Assembly: GCA_950295325.1 (NCBI GenBank)
Contig: OX485806.1
Span: forward strand, 40,302,001-40,362,000
Direction: 5' to 3'
Length of the DNA: 60,000 nucleotides
Origin: Polytrichum commune
Lineage: Eukaryota; Streptophyta; Polytrichopsida; Polytrichales; Polytrichaceae
Below the pieces are notes generated by a model. That model was not told where the DNA came from. It searched no databases and saw only the letters and a program-made list of their open reading frames with translations. Within the stretch, counting starts at the first letter, position 1, and the number at the start of each line of letters is the position of its first letter. Made by a program: the position numbers and the translations under genes. Positions 12,100-24,122 of this stretch are shown here, piece after piece.

Positions 12100-15000
12100 C
12101 CCCGGGGATTAACCCTTCAGTAGAAGCATACATAAATCTGCGTGCCTTACCTTGAATTCAATAAGTCCCTTATATACATGGGTTTTGGGTGGATAGAAAT
12201 AGGACCCCTTCTTACACTCATGTTAGTTCGTACATTGTATGAAAAGTCCAGCCCCTAGGGGATTGACATACAAATTTATAACTAAGAAATGTTAAGAAGT
12301 TTATATACCACACAAAAATAAAACAAAAAGATAAACAAGGAAAAAAAAAACATACGTAAACGAAAGAGACTTTGCAATAAATAAGCTTCCAATATTTGTA
12401 GGTAAATATACTTTAATAGTTCATCCTAATTACTCCTTTGGTAAGTTGAATCCACAAAATTGCAAACTCAATTTTATGATTTATGAACCAATTAGCATTA
12501 GGTTCTACCGATCTCATTGGAATCATGAACCAAGTTCACTATATAGACAACCAATTTAACTTTAACTTTCAACCAATTTCACTACTCGTTGTGAACAATT
12601 TCATGAATTGGTACCCATATTCACAACTTCATAAAATTAATTTCACAAAGAAAGGTACATCATGCATAATCACTCTACCCATAATCAAATCCACAACCAC
12701 ACTACACTCTCAAATCCACAAGATTGCGCGCTCCAAATACATTGGGTTTGTGTTGCTTGCTTTGATGTACAAAAACCAAAGAAGATTCAGCATTGCTTGC
12801 TTCCACCTTTGAGGTATTATAATGTAAGACCAAAGAAAAATCAACGTCGAGTCTAGAGGCTTCTAGGTAAACACATAACAAAGAGGAACCAATGAACAAC
12901 AACAAGGCAAAGATTGCAAAATGAGAAGGCAAGAAGTTGAGAATGATGAGAATATGAATACCACAGAGTGCGAAAAGACTTATGAAATTGGTTTGGAAGA
13001 TTCATGAAATCGTTACCTAGGGGGCACACTCCTTGTAAAATATTATAAACTACGTGAGGGTAATAATAGGGTGACATTGAATGGTTGGGAGGAAAATCTT
13101 ATAGGTTTTTTTTGTTGGAATATAGTGTGTGTTAATTTCCTACTATATATATATATAGGGTATGGCTATTGGTTCATATTTGGTCAATATTAAGAATAAA
13201 AAATTTAAGGACGGGTTTACAACATTTAGATATTATATCTTTATAAGGTGAGTTTAAATGACAACACATTCATATATAAAACCTTGGTTTGAGTATGGTA
13301 GGGGGGCAACGTTTGGGCATCTTGATATCCCATTCACATGACTTGGCCACGATGATGGATGAGTGTGAGTTGGAGTGAGGCTAGAGTGTCCTCAACTTGT
13401 CTCTATCCATGGCAACGTCTCTCTCAAGCCCCCTTGTCTCTCTCAACAAGGAAGTTGTGTCTATAGCAAGTTGTTTATATCAAGATTTTTAGGGTTTTGA
13501 CATTTCATCGGAAGGTTGGCTTGTGCATCTTGTGGTATTGGCAATTCATAGATTGAAGGGCTATGGGAATGCAATGCTACTTCCACATTTGAGGAGTTGC
13601 TAATCTATGAAGTTGTTAGTCTAATTTCCTATGTTTGTTTTCTATCCATGTCTTGCATACAGAAATCTATGGTTTGTGCTTTCTCCTGTCATTGCATCTT
13701 AATGATGTAAATGTATTGTGGGCTTTGGTGTGCAATGAATCCTTCATATGCAAGGGTTAAGTTTGGGGGTTACCATGTTTTTGAAGATTATGTTATTCAC
13801 TTGTTCAGATGATTTAAGTGAACCTAAGTTGTTGGGTACAAACCTAAGTTGTTGAAACAAACACTTTGTTTAGTTTAGGAAAATATTGAAGTTGTATTTT
13901 GGATTGACCTTTTGAGTCCTAGGATGGCAATTCAAAGTGTGTTATTTCAACCAAGATAGATCTCATTAATATGCAAGGTGAAAATGTTTTTGTTATCCCA
14001 ATATTTGTTCCAGTGAGAGAAAGAGAATCGAGGTTTTCGTTTCTAACGAGGATATTCTCACTCAAGAACCACAAGATGAGCCCTTAGAGTCTAGAGATTT
14101 GAATATGCCTCTCCCTCCTTGTGCTTCATCTAGTGTTAGCATTAATGGTAGTGGGTGCAAACACGATAAAGTGGAGAGCTCTTGATCCTTGCACATGTTT
14201 AAGTGAAAGTGATTCCAAGTAATATACTAACTTTGAAGTTTCTAAAAAAACCATAAAATTTTCCATTAATATATTGATTTACAAAGCCAAGCAATTTATG
14301 TTGAAAAACAAAACTCAACATAATTCCACATATTTTAGACGACGGTGCAAGTGGGTGTGCAAGCGGACATATTGAACAAGCAACTGGCAAAAATTTCATT
14401 TTGTTGACTTAAAAGATTACATTGAATTGATGATTCTCTACAAAATTACTTGATGACAACCTCAAGTGTACAATGAATTCAAGGAATATGAGCGAAAAAA
14501 TCAAAGCTCAAAATAGTTAAGGTCATGAACTTTATGTCCAAAACCATATCTAGCCATTTGCTTTCAAGCATTACTCTTATTGATAAGTTTAAAAGTTCTC
14601 ATCCTGGTATTCTACATATGAGTACTTAAAACAACAATACAGGTCACCATGAAGAAGTATTTTATTTAAACTACATATTGTTAATATTTTTAGGCATTTG
14701 ACCCCCAGAAACTATGGTTCTAATATACCAAAGCACTTTGTGATCCACTTTACCGTGATTGCACCCTAGTATTGTGGTTGAGCTAGAGGTGAGGCCGTTG
14801 TTGATCCCTAAGGGGGTCATGGAAAATTACATATCAGCCATGGATAAGTTGAAAAGAGAATTATATATGAAATCGCTAGAGGATCATGCATGGTCTTTGA
14901 AATTTTGGGATCACAATGGTATAGGCATTGTAAAATTGTGGTGTGGGAGTGTTGCATAGACTTATATAGTGCTACTAGGGATCATTCTAGTTAGGTCTCA

Positions 15001-17690
15001 ATTAATAATTTGTTCATGAATTTCAAGATTAACCATATAATGGCTAATATTCGTGTGGTTGGTAAGGTATTGATTTCTCTAGCCACCCGCAATTTATGGC
15101 ACCCAAAGGTAAGTCAGTTGTTCCAACAATTGTAGATCATAGAGCCATAGTTGTTGAAGGCATTGATATACTGAAGGTTGTTAATACTGAAGGTGGGAGT
15201 GATTTCACACCTTTTGTCTTGGTGGGAGATTTGGATGCCACTGAGCTCAAATCCTTTTGTTACAAGTTTAGATGTACATTCTGCAATGACTTCTTCCAAC
15301 TTTGCCCACCCAAAAAAACCTTCATGCCAATCTAAAGAATCATCTAGAGGGTACCAAACATGCCAAGATGGTTGAAACCTCCCAAGATTCTGATATTCCT
15401 ACTACATCCGCCCTTTCAACTAGTCGGCATGGCATAGCATCCACCTTTTTGAAATCAATACACAAAAATTAAAGGAACTTTTATGGATAGATCTACACTC
15501 TTGTGATTAATATTGTTTTGGGTGTTGGTGATCCCATCATTCTGCTTCCAGGTGAGCACCAACCATTCCTATCCCTGTTGTGTTGGGGTTATTGGCCCAA
15601 CTCGTATAGATATGTTGCTAACAAAGTATATGAGGTTAAATTGTTGTTGCAAGGTCCATTACATGGTAAAAATTAGGTTGTTGAGCCCCACACAAAGGCC
15701 ATTGTTCACAATGGCGATAGATTTTGGCATCAGTGGTTAGTTTCGGCATATCAATTGCCAAAGGTTTGCATCCAGTGGTCAACTCTTCCCTAATGTACAT
15801 AGTGTTGCTTGCTCTTGCATCCCGCAAGAGAGGTTCCTAGGGTATAGGGGCTGGTAGACGATTGGGGTATGTATCAACTTTACAACTTGCTAAACATAGT
15901 ATAGTAATAAAAAAAATAAAAGATGCCAATTCTAATTACTGGTTGTCTAAATACGGAGTCACCATGTTGAAGATGTCTAGGCTCTCCTTGAGGGCCCAAA
16001 ACCTTGAGTTGCTAAAAAGAAAGGATTTTTTTAATTTTGTTCAAATATATTGTATGCACACCGAACTAGTGCATTTGGTGGTAAATCAACGTTGTGGGAT
16101 TTCATGTGTGATGTGGGTGAGAATATTAACCATATCAAACAAGGTTGTAGGTGGGGGACCAATAAAAAGGCATTCTCCCAAGCGATACATATATATGGCG
16201 GGTGACACATGTGTGATTTGTTTTTTTTTTAATGTTGGGGATCACAATTACAAAAGTATTGAGGCCAATAAAAGAAAGAGTCTTTTTTATTCTTGGAAAA
16301 CATGCACACATATTTAGATGTGTTGTGAATGTTCATTGAGAGGCTAAGGTTGCCCATAACATTGAGGGGTTGGTGCTTATGATATTGGTTGAAGACGAGA
16401 CCAAAGTGAAATCTAGATTTCTTTGGAGGCTAATCAAATATATTATTGGGTTTTTTTAAGTTGAAGGTAGACCATGTTTGTGTTACTACGTTCAAACTTG
16501 TTGCAAGTTTTGGTTTAGGAGGTTTTTATATGACCATGCAAGCATTATCTGATAATCAAATTGTAAGTTGTGTGAGTGTGAGAATTACCAATGTGTCGCA
16601 TGGGCTCATTCTTGTAGTTGCTTGCAGTTGCAATTGTTTTGATGCTCTACGGGTTCGCAATCAATGGGAAATAATTAATCAATTATGGTCTAATGAGTGT
16701 GCGCTCAAGTGGTTTGGTCTATTGTGGGTCATGCTTCGGATAGTGATAGTTGTCACATACTATTGATGTTGTCTAGTTATAAACTAACTACTGGGCGTGG
16801 GTGGATCATTCTATAAGGATTTTGTGCACCACGTGCAAAGGAGGGGTATGTATTTAGGGGTTATGTACTTCCAAGGCATGAATTAAAGGTTCCCTATGAT
16901 TACTGACTCTCTAAAACGACCTATTTATTTGCACCCTATCATGACTTATATTTCCCATGCCGATGCAATCTATTGTAGTCTATCTTCCTTTTAAGTAATA
17001 AAAAATAATCCATGTCCATACATACCATTGCAAACACAATTTTTGAAGTCATGAACTTCAAAAGGATTTAAAACAAAAGACATCTACATCATACTTGCAC
17101 AACATACACAACCGTATCAACAACTAAAATATCATACACCTTATGCATTACAAAAGTGCAAATGTTTTCACCCAATTGTTTTTAAATTAAAATTAAAAAA
17201 AAAATGTGCTTAAAAACACAAAACCCGCTCTGCAGGTATGTGCGCATGAGCATGAAAAAAATCCTATATGAGTACAAATAAAGAATGACAACCTCAAATT
17301 TGACAACCTCTTGCATCATAATCCCCTTGCTCCCAATTCTTGATCAAACTCTACATAAACCCTAGGTCCCTTGAGGTGTCTTTCATAGAAATTTTCATAA
17401 TAGACAATTATTTAAATTATAAATTCTAAGAAAGGAAATATAAAGCTAGGGATCTGGGTGCTAACCCATGCGTAATAAAATGTCCTTCTAATAAGTTCTA
17501 CAAATTAATTATGGAGGTCCAAAACTTTTCTGATTTGAACATTTTTGGTGTCATTGGATTCCTCTCAGTGTCTTTTTTCTAAGCATGTTGTTTCTCTTTA
17601 CATAATAACAAATTGTAAACTCTTAGATGCATTACAAGGGAATAATAAGGAGCTGGTTTTCAAGGAAGAGTTGCCATCCCGGGGCCTGAT
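12100..17690. other. AT-rich region without a supported gene
   Basis: There are many short ORFs (up to 151 codons at 15862-16317) but none with a domain I recognise. The piece at 16446-16766 contains residues faintly like the endonuclease domain of plant LINE elements, too weak to call. Poly(A/T) tracts and decayed coding-like stretches fit old retroelement remains. I see no terminal repeats that define an element. Confidence 0.4.
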
Positions 17691-18017
17691 TTGGCAGCCG
17701 ACTCTTTAACTGTCTACCCATTGATCAATAGACACAAAAGGCAACACAAGGAATTTGATACAATTTTGATAGTTTTAATCAAGATTCAGTTTTCACACAT
17801 GAATGAAAGTTGAAGAGTTCGAGAAACTCCATGAAATTCCATTAGGATGCATCTTTTCAAAGCATAAATGACCTTCTCCGATAGCATGCTCTGATTTTTA
17901 GGTTACATAACCCTTTAGAACTGCCTCCCTATTTTACCACACCTTGTTTATATTAGCTACAAAATTGTGCAACAAGTTTTTAGTGCTTAGAAATCACACA
18001 CTTAACAATGCTTCCTT

Positions 18018-18120
18018 CACTTGCTACAAGAAAAGAAAAGAAAAATTAACGCCGGTATTAGATACCGGCATAAATGCGAGCCCGTTAGCCCTGTATTGAT
18101 CACGGTGCACTTGCTACAAG
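18018..18120. mobile_element. 77-bp insertion between 13-bp direct repeats
   Basis: 'cacttgctacaag' occurs at 18018-18030 and again at 18108-18120. The paralogous flank near 7030 has it once. The insert (18031-18107) begins with an 'aaaag' run and holds a perfect hairpin, gccggtat-tag-ataccggc (18051-18069). The duplication looks like a target-site duplication, but the element is too short to classify. Confidence 0.7.
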
Positions 18121-18504
18121 TTACATCTCTTCACAACTGTGGACTCCTAGCTTGTACATAGAAATTTGGCCTCCAAGGTTGTATTAATATTTAGCTATTA
18201 CCTTAAATTGCCTCATCATTTCTCAACTGCTTGTTGGGATTACTTACAATTGTGCTACAACAGACTTAAAGACCTTGAAATTATCACACACTTGACGAGA
18301 GTCCAGGCTCTTCCAACAACCTTTCTATACTTGGTTACAGATACTAAGTTAACCCTCCTCACATCTCTTCGAGACTCCTTTAGGTACTCAACCCCCCTCC
18401 CCCACCACCACCACCAATAGGAGAGTAGCTTGTGGGCAAAAGAGGCTCCTCATTTGTGCTAGTTTCTTCACACAGCCGAGAGTTACATCTATTTATCAAG
18501 GAAC

Positions 18505-21330
18505 TCAGCTTGTAAGCAGAACTTTGCCACCACCAACGTTTTTCTCTGAGCACTTCAATGCTTCCTCGATGTCTGCAAGATCGAATCTCTCCCCACTCAA
18601 CGGCTCCACGACTTTCTCCTCCATCAGCCTCCCAACCTCATGAGTAAATACGGTTCGCCTCTTTTCCTCCTCGATGTAATCGGAGAGAGTCCATCCCAAG
18701 AGCGTCACACCCCGGAAAAGGTCCAACACCCCCACCGTTGCATCCAAAGTGCCGCCCAAGGACCCGTACACAAATACGGTGCCCCCCGACCTCACGCACG
18801 AGCCAACCGTTTTCGTTAACTCACCGCCGATTGAATCGATGGCCCCAAACGCGAGCTCCCCGTGTGTGATTTCCTTCACCCGGGAAACCACGTCTTCGTC
18901 GCTTGATGAGATGACCTCGTCCGCTCCGAGGGCTTTCAGCTCTGCCTTTTGCTCTGCCCGGCGCACCACGTTGATTGTCTTGATGTTCTAGTAATGCTTT
19001 GTCATTTGGATCACATGGTGGCCGAGTGTCGAGTCAGCAACGGTCTGCAAGAAGTATTCGCCTTTTGGCACCCGCAAGTCCTCAATGAGCCCGTACGCCG
19101 TCCAAGGGTTCATCACAAATTGTGAGGCAGCTTCGTCGGTCACAAAATCCGGGACAAGCCATGCGGCGTCCTCAGGGACCTCCACATAATCCTGCCATGA
19201 GCCCTCTCCGTGTTCGGCGCCATGGTGCAAGAAGGGTGTGACTAGTTGCCCCAACTTTAATTTCGTCACTCCTTCCCCTATCTACATAGCATTACACGGC
19301 CATTACACATATGCAATTATGAATCCACCTTCAAGTTCAAATCAATATTTGTGAGTGAAGGAAACGCATTATAATTAGTATATCCATGTAGCAATCATCA
19401 GTCTAGAGTTTGATGTAGGGCATGAACCACTCTTCCTTTGAGCTATTGGAAAGGTTGAGTTGATGTGCCCAACACCAAGTTCAAGGTCCCTCGCTCGTTG
19501 CATCCTAGCCCTTCTCCCCACCACACCCCCAATTATTTTTATTCCTTCATTAAAGCCATAACCGGTAGCTCATCCAAGCATAGGGCACTTCTAGCCATTC
19601 CATGATGTTTGTTGTCCACACAAAGAGCATGTGAATCATAGCCTCCAATTGTGGTCCATGGGTATATGGGTTATGTCCCATAACCAACTTGAGTAGGTGG
19701 ATGTCTAGCTCAATGCTATTGCACCTCGTCGTTCACTCTTCCCTCACCGCTTATGTAGTCCATAGCCATGAGATCATACTATAAAGAACTCTTTGAAATC
19801 CACAACAATCTCATGCATTTTTATTTATTCCTAACAACTTCCCTGAGCTTTGCAATCCACGCATTAATCATTCCAACCATAACCTCTTATTTTAATCTAT
19901 GAATAAACCGATTATGTCCCATAAATGGCTCAAGTAGGTGGAGGTCTAATGATGTGTAAATTTGTAGCTCACCATCCACCCTCCTCTCACCAATCATGTG
20001 GGACCCATAGCCATGAACTTCATACACATCAACATCCTCAAAAATTCATGCTATTTAAATGATTTCATGCAAAAGGGGTTAATAATCTTACTGAGTGGAT
20101 AATCCCGAATCCTTCGTACCCAGGGACAATTGGCTTCTCAACTGCTTTAAATACTTGATGACCAAAATAGAGATCTGTGCGAAAGAGTGGCCTTATGGTG
20201 ATTCGCAATACCACATGGGGGATGTTAAATACCCCCCCACGAACTTTTCGGAGTGTCAGAGTCGGGCTGGGGCAGCCGCCCGTCCAGAAAATCTGAATTT
20301 TTTGGACCCGACCGAAAACTGCTGCCCGCCCGCTCGATTTCGAAAAAACCATTGCCCTTGCATTCTTGAAGGCCACTTACTCACAAATCCCATATTGAGT
20401 GCACTTCACCTTCAAGGGCCAAAATCCAATATATATGTTCACTTCCATTGAGTAAATAAGCAATTGACTAGGGTTTCATTATCAAAGTGAAACCGTCAAT
20501 AAAACATGTAATTAACTTGCAAGTCAAAAATATTACAAAATTCCAGATATTAATTCTGAGGATTAACTCACTGGAATTGATTCCAGAAATTAATTATTAG
20601 AATTAACTCACTGGAATTAATTCCAATAATTAGTTAATTACAGTAAGTACATTTTATAATCAATTAGGTTTACTTAATCTGGTAAGCATAGTTTCTGATT
20701 TATTTGGGATTAATGAAGATTAATTAGACTTAATTATATTTAATCCCACTTGATATTAATGAATGCGTATGAATACTTGTGAAAGTAGACGGCATTACCT
20801 AAAATATTATAAAATACACATACTAAATCAGCACACTAAATTGAAGTGTCATTTTAGAATGACAAAGACATTTTCAAATTGTGAGTCACAAAAATTATAA
20901 CCTCAGAATTAATATCTGGAATTTTGTAATATTTTTGACTTGCAAGTTAATTACATGTTTTTTTGACGGTTTCACTTTGATAATGAAACCCCAGTCAATT
21001 GCTTATTTACTCAATGGAAGTGAACATATATATTGGATTTTGGCCCTTGAAGGTGAAGTGCACTCAATATGGGATTTGTGAGTAAGTGGCCTTCAAGAAT
21101 GCAAGGGCAATGGTTTTTTCGAAATCGGGCGGGCGGGCAACAGTTTTCGGTCGGGTCCAAAAAATTCAGATTTTCTGGACGGGCGGCTGCCCCAGCCCGA
21201 CTCTGACACTCCGAAAAGTTCGTGGGGGGGTATTTAACGTCCCCCCTACCACATGCCTAGGTGTTGGCTCGGCCACTTCTTTTGTCACTATCTCCAACTT
21301 TTGGCCATTGAAGACAATTGCTCTTGCCAT
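18505..21330 (-). pseudogene. Second reductase copy, inactivated
   Basis: This has the same two-exon structure as the gene at 7180-9947. Exon 2 is 19281-18505, exactly the same length (777 bp), with the same splice context. Exon 1 starts at 21330 (MARAIVFNGQKLEIV...) and resumes after an insertion at 20217-20092, ending at a GT donor. There are two lesions. A 1,029-bp Mutator-like element lies inside exon 1 (20218-21246), after the residues equivalent to P-R-H-V-V. In exon 2 a Trp codon has become TAG (plus-strand cta, 18988-18990), cutting the cofactor-binding domain after K-H-Y. The reading frame past the stop is otherwise open and well conserved, so the loss may be fairly recent, or read-through or splicing should be tested. 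The MECR-like identity rests on its similarity to copy 1. Confidence 0.85.
20209..21255. mobile_element. Non-autonomous Mutator-like element with long terminal inverted repeats
   Basis: The element is 20218-21246, flanked by the 9-bp duplication 'taccacatg' (20209-20217 and 21247-21255). The unoccupied site is seen once in the paralogue near 9865 ('actaccacatgccc'). The terminal inverted repeats are hundreds of bases long: the left arm from 'ggggatgttaaatac' runs to about 20545, and the right arm from about 20920 ends 'gtatttaacgtcccccc'. The short centre (about 20545-20920) is AT-rich with repeats of 'aattaactcactggaatt'. Long terminal repeats plus a 9-bp duplication fit the MULE superfamily. 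It has no transposase and so must be mobilised in trans. ORFs at 20065-20451 and 21086-21511 are the arms read through. Confidence 0.88.
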
Positions 21331-21489
21331 TAATTCTAGCATGCATTCACTTTGCCCATATTATAAGAACACAACCAACTTAGCTCAAGTAACAATTCTT
21401 AAATGGCCTTGTTTGGTTTTTGACAATGTAATAAAACCTTGTTTCACTTGTTTCAATTTACATAAACAAACCAGACATATATGTTTGAG

Positions 21490-21750
21490 TGATATATGGC
21501 AAGGCTTGTAGTCAAGAATGACTACCCAATAGACACATTCTACGATGAGACTGTATTTGCTCAAAAGATAGAGTCCACCATTCTAGGTTCAATAATATTG
21601 AACATAATTTGAAAAGACACATGTGATCACTTAAAAAGAAATGAAATCTTCGCTCTAACCTCCCATCTATAACTTTTGCATGCCAACTCCCATCCTGAAA
21701 CTTGAAATGTCAATTTGCGTGATTGGCAAATTCCTGATCCAATTCAGCAG
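21490..21750 (+). repeat. Copy of a dispersed ~250-350 bp repeat (upstream of reductase copy 2)
   Basis: It contains, in order, 'caaggcttgta', 'tgctcaaaa', 'ccattctaggttcaa', a T/C-rich middle and 'gaaatgtcaatttgcgtgat'. The same order recurs at about 10095-10430, 49690-49910, 53030-53220, 58340-58510 and 59090-59280, always on the plus strand. The class is unknown. Confidence 0.6.
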
Positions 21751-22103
21751 TCAAGATTGTTTGGTGGAAGTGCCCTCATGAGGGCCACATAACTTCTACA
21801 TCTATTACTCTCTACTACATCCATGGAGCTTGCAAACAGAGCAACATCATGAGACTCATGCCCAAAAATCAATCTGCGTTTTGATTCCTGCCCACAACTT
21901 CTCAGTTGTCCTTTGCATTGAAAACTCCATGAAACTCGATGAGTTCTACATCCAACATGCAAGACCAGATACTTAAGCATGCATTGATTCACCTGAAATC
22001 TAATGCCGCTAAATTTTGCTGATTGAACCCAAACTTGTTTGAAATCGTCTTCAGAGAATAAATTCCTGACAACCGGAAATTGCTCGCTGTTCTGAAACAA
22101 ATA

Positions 22104-23228
22104 CACCCTAACCTTGATAATGTCACACCCTCCGTTTCACCAAAAAGTGTGATATAAACAAGGTGTGACATACTTGATAATGTCACATTTTGTGCATAAT
22201 GTGATATTATCAAAAAATATGTAGAAAATCAAAATATAATTACAATTTAAAAAAAATAACAAATACGAGACTTCAATGTTTTTGAATGTAAAATCTAATT
22301 CAAAATTATGAATAACAACAAGAGCACATCATAATGTGTCATTGAGATCAGGTAAAGACCTCTCACTAGAGACAAAGAAGCTTCTAATGTCACATTGTTT
22401 TGTTGATGTTAGATGTGCAACACCAATTCTAATGAGTTTGTCATGGATTTTTTCCATTTCTAACAACTCATGAGTGCTGAAAATCTGAGAACCTTGGCTA
22501 GCCATAAAATTCAAAACATCTTTAGCATATTTTTGTGCATCGCTTAGCTTCACTACTTTAGACTCATCATCACTGCTATCAACAATCAATGGGTCCACTT
22601 CCATGGAATCAAGAACCTGTTCGCCATCTTGCACTAATTGCACAGTAGAAAATTCTCCATCTCCTCAGTAGAAAATTCCACCTCAAAATCATCTTCACCT
22701 TCCATGTTTATGTACTCCAAAGGACAAAGCTTTTCTACAGGCTTGCCTTCGACATCCAAACCCAAATTTAATGCGGCGATGAGTCTACCCAATTCCAAAG
22801 TTGCTTCCTCCATTTTGGACTTCATACGTTCATCAAGATCGTTTATATCTGCATTCCACTCTGCAGGCAATATGCCGGACTTTCTCCAACAATTTCTAAT
22901 GGTTTGATCATCTAATTTGAAATTACACAAGGCATCCCACTATGCTGAAAGCATTGAATGAGAGCTCATTCAATGACCCCCAATATGCTTTGCTTTAGCC
23001 CATGCTCACCCATGAACAATAATATCAAACCCATGCCCACCCATACAATCCATCCATAATTGATATTATCACATTTACACTACGGATTTTGAAAAAAAAT
23101 AGTGACATTACCAAGGGTGATAGGGATAATAACGAGGGAGTTTTACACTATGAAAATCGGTTTCAAACTTTTAGGTGACAATATCAAGGTGTTCTATTAA
23201 CAAGGGTGACATTATCAAGGTTAGATTG
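22104..23228 (-). mobile_element. pogo/Tigger-like element, copy A, in the leader of reductase copy 2
   Basis: The termini are 'caccctaaccttgataatgt' on the left and the complement of 'caatctaaccttgataatgt' on the right, flanked by TA (22102-22103, 23229-23230). The empty site is visible in reductase copy 1 near 10755: 'acaaatacctccagcaac' runs uninterrupted there. A TA target and CAGT-like ends are typical of pogo elements of the Tc1/mariner superfamily. The minus strand holds only the C-terminal part of a Tigger/jerky-type transposase (about 22930-22329). The reading frame is broken near 22640-22665, where 'gtagaaaattc' is duplicated. Confidence 0.88.
22329..22930 (-). pseudogene. Truncated pogo/Tigger-like transposase C-terminus, frameshifted
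   Basis: Reading starts at residues DDQTIRNCWRKSGILP, the segment that follows the catalytic DDE domain in Tigger-type transposases, and ends in KQCDIRSFF and a stop. A shift between 22665 and 22640 separates an N-terminal piece (ending FEVEFSTEE) from the C-terminal piece (starting QLVQDGEQVLDSM). Copy B at 36911-37513 is uninterrupted here, which shows where the break is. The helix-turn-helix DNA-binding region and the DDE triad are absent, so no transposase activity is possible. Confidence 0.8.
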
Positions 23229-23304
23229 TACCTCCAGCAACAACAGTGTTCTTCCCTATCTGCAAAGTTTTTGCAATCTGCTCACTGGTAATTGATCACT
23301 AATA

Positions 23305-23909
23305 GCCTCCCCACACCTGTTGGTGGTGAGGTCAGTGGCCGGCTCCCACCAGTAGGGTCGCACTTTTTATTAACTTTCTAGCAGTGGAAGCGACTGGTCG
23401 CATCGGTCCTGCCACTCACTTGTTCGTTGCTCCAATCGGTAAATTCACACACCGGATACTTTCGTACTATATGATAATCTCGAGCGAGGTAATTCCGTAC
23501 TTTTGGATACTTTCAAGCAAGATAATTCACTATGTTTTCACTTTTGCAACGAGTGAGTTTACAGAAAGGCCACAAATTCATATTTCTTTATAACTACATT
23601 GAATATGACATTTAGGCAGAGCTTACTATGTGGAATTACGCAATCGATTCATCTTTGTAACTTAAGGTACCAAATTGTCGTGAAGTCTCGAACTTCAACC
23701 GGGTTATTCCTCAAACTCATTGGTTCGTCTTTGTAACTTTAGGTACCAAATTCTCCTGAAGTCTTGAACTGCAAGTGGGTTCTTTCTCAAAATCAACCAG
23801 TTCATGTGGAACTAACCACTGGTTCTCCCCGGTTCTTGCCCACACTTACTGGTGGCAGTGAACGGAGTTCACCCGTTCACTGCTGCCCACCACCAGTATG
23901 TGTGAACGG
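23305..23909. mobile_element. 605-bp MITE-like insertion
   Basis: It is found by comparing with reductase copy 1, where 'gatcactaagagagcag' (near 10826) is continuous. Here 'gatcactaa' and 'gaaagcagtggatttgaatcc' are separated. The ends are imperfect inverted repeats: left 'tagcctccccacacctgttg', right complement 'taggccgttcacacatactg', both followed by a G-T-G-G run. A TAA duplication fits a PIF/Harbinger-type MITE. There is no ORF of note. The superfamily is uncertain because the terminal repeats are degenerate. Confidence 0.6.
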
Positions 23910-24032
23910 CCTATAAGAAAGCAGTGGATTTGAATCCTGGTAGCGTTTGGGTTATAGACCCAAATTCTCTAAAATGTAAAAAATAAATTTGCAAAACATT
24001 AGTGGTATAAGAAAAGTGATGTCAATCCACTA

Positions 24033-24035
<3 letters not shown>

Positions 24036-24119
<84 letters not shown>
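24036..24119. repeat. (AT)n microsatellite, 84 bp
   Basis: Pure alternating AT for about 42 units. Confidence 0.98.

Positions 24120-24122
<3 letters not shown>

Noticed and set aside
16446-16766. Possible LINE endonuclease fragment
   Set aside because: Only loose similarity (GLILVV..., RVRNQWEIINQL) without catalytic residues or a reverse transcriptase nearby; not strong enough to call.
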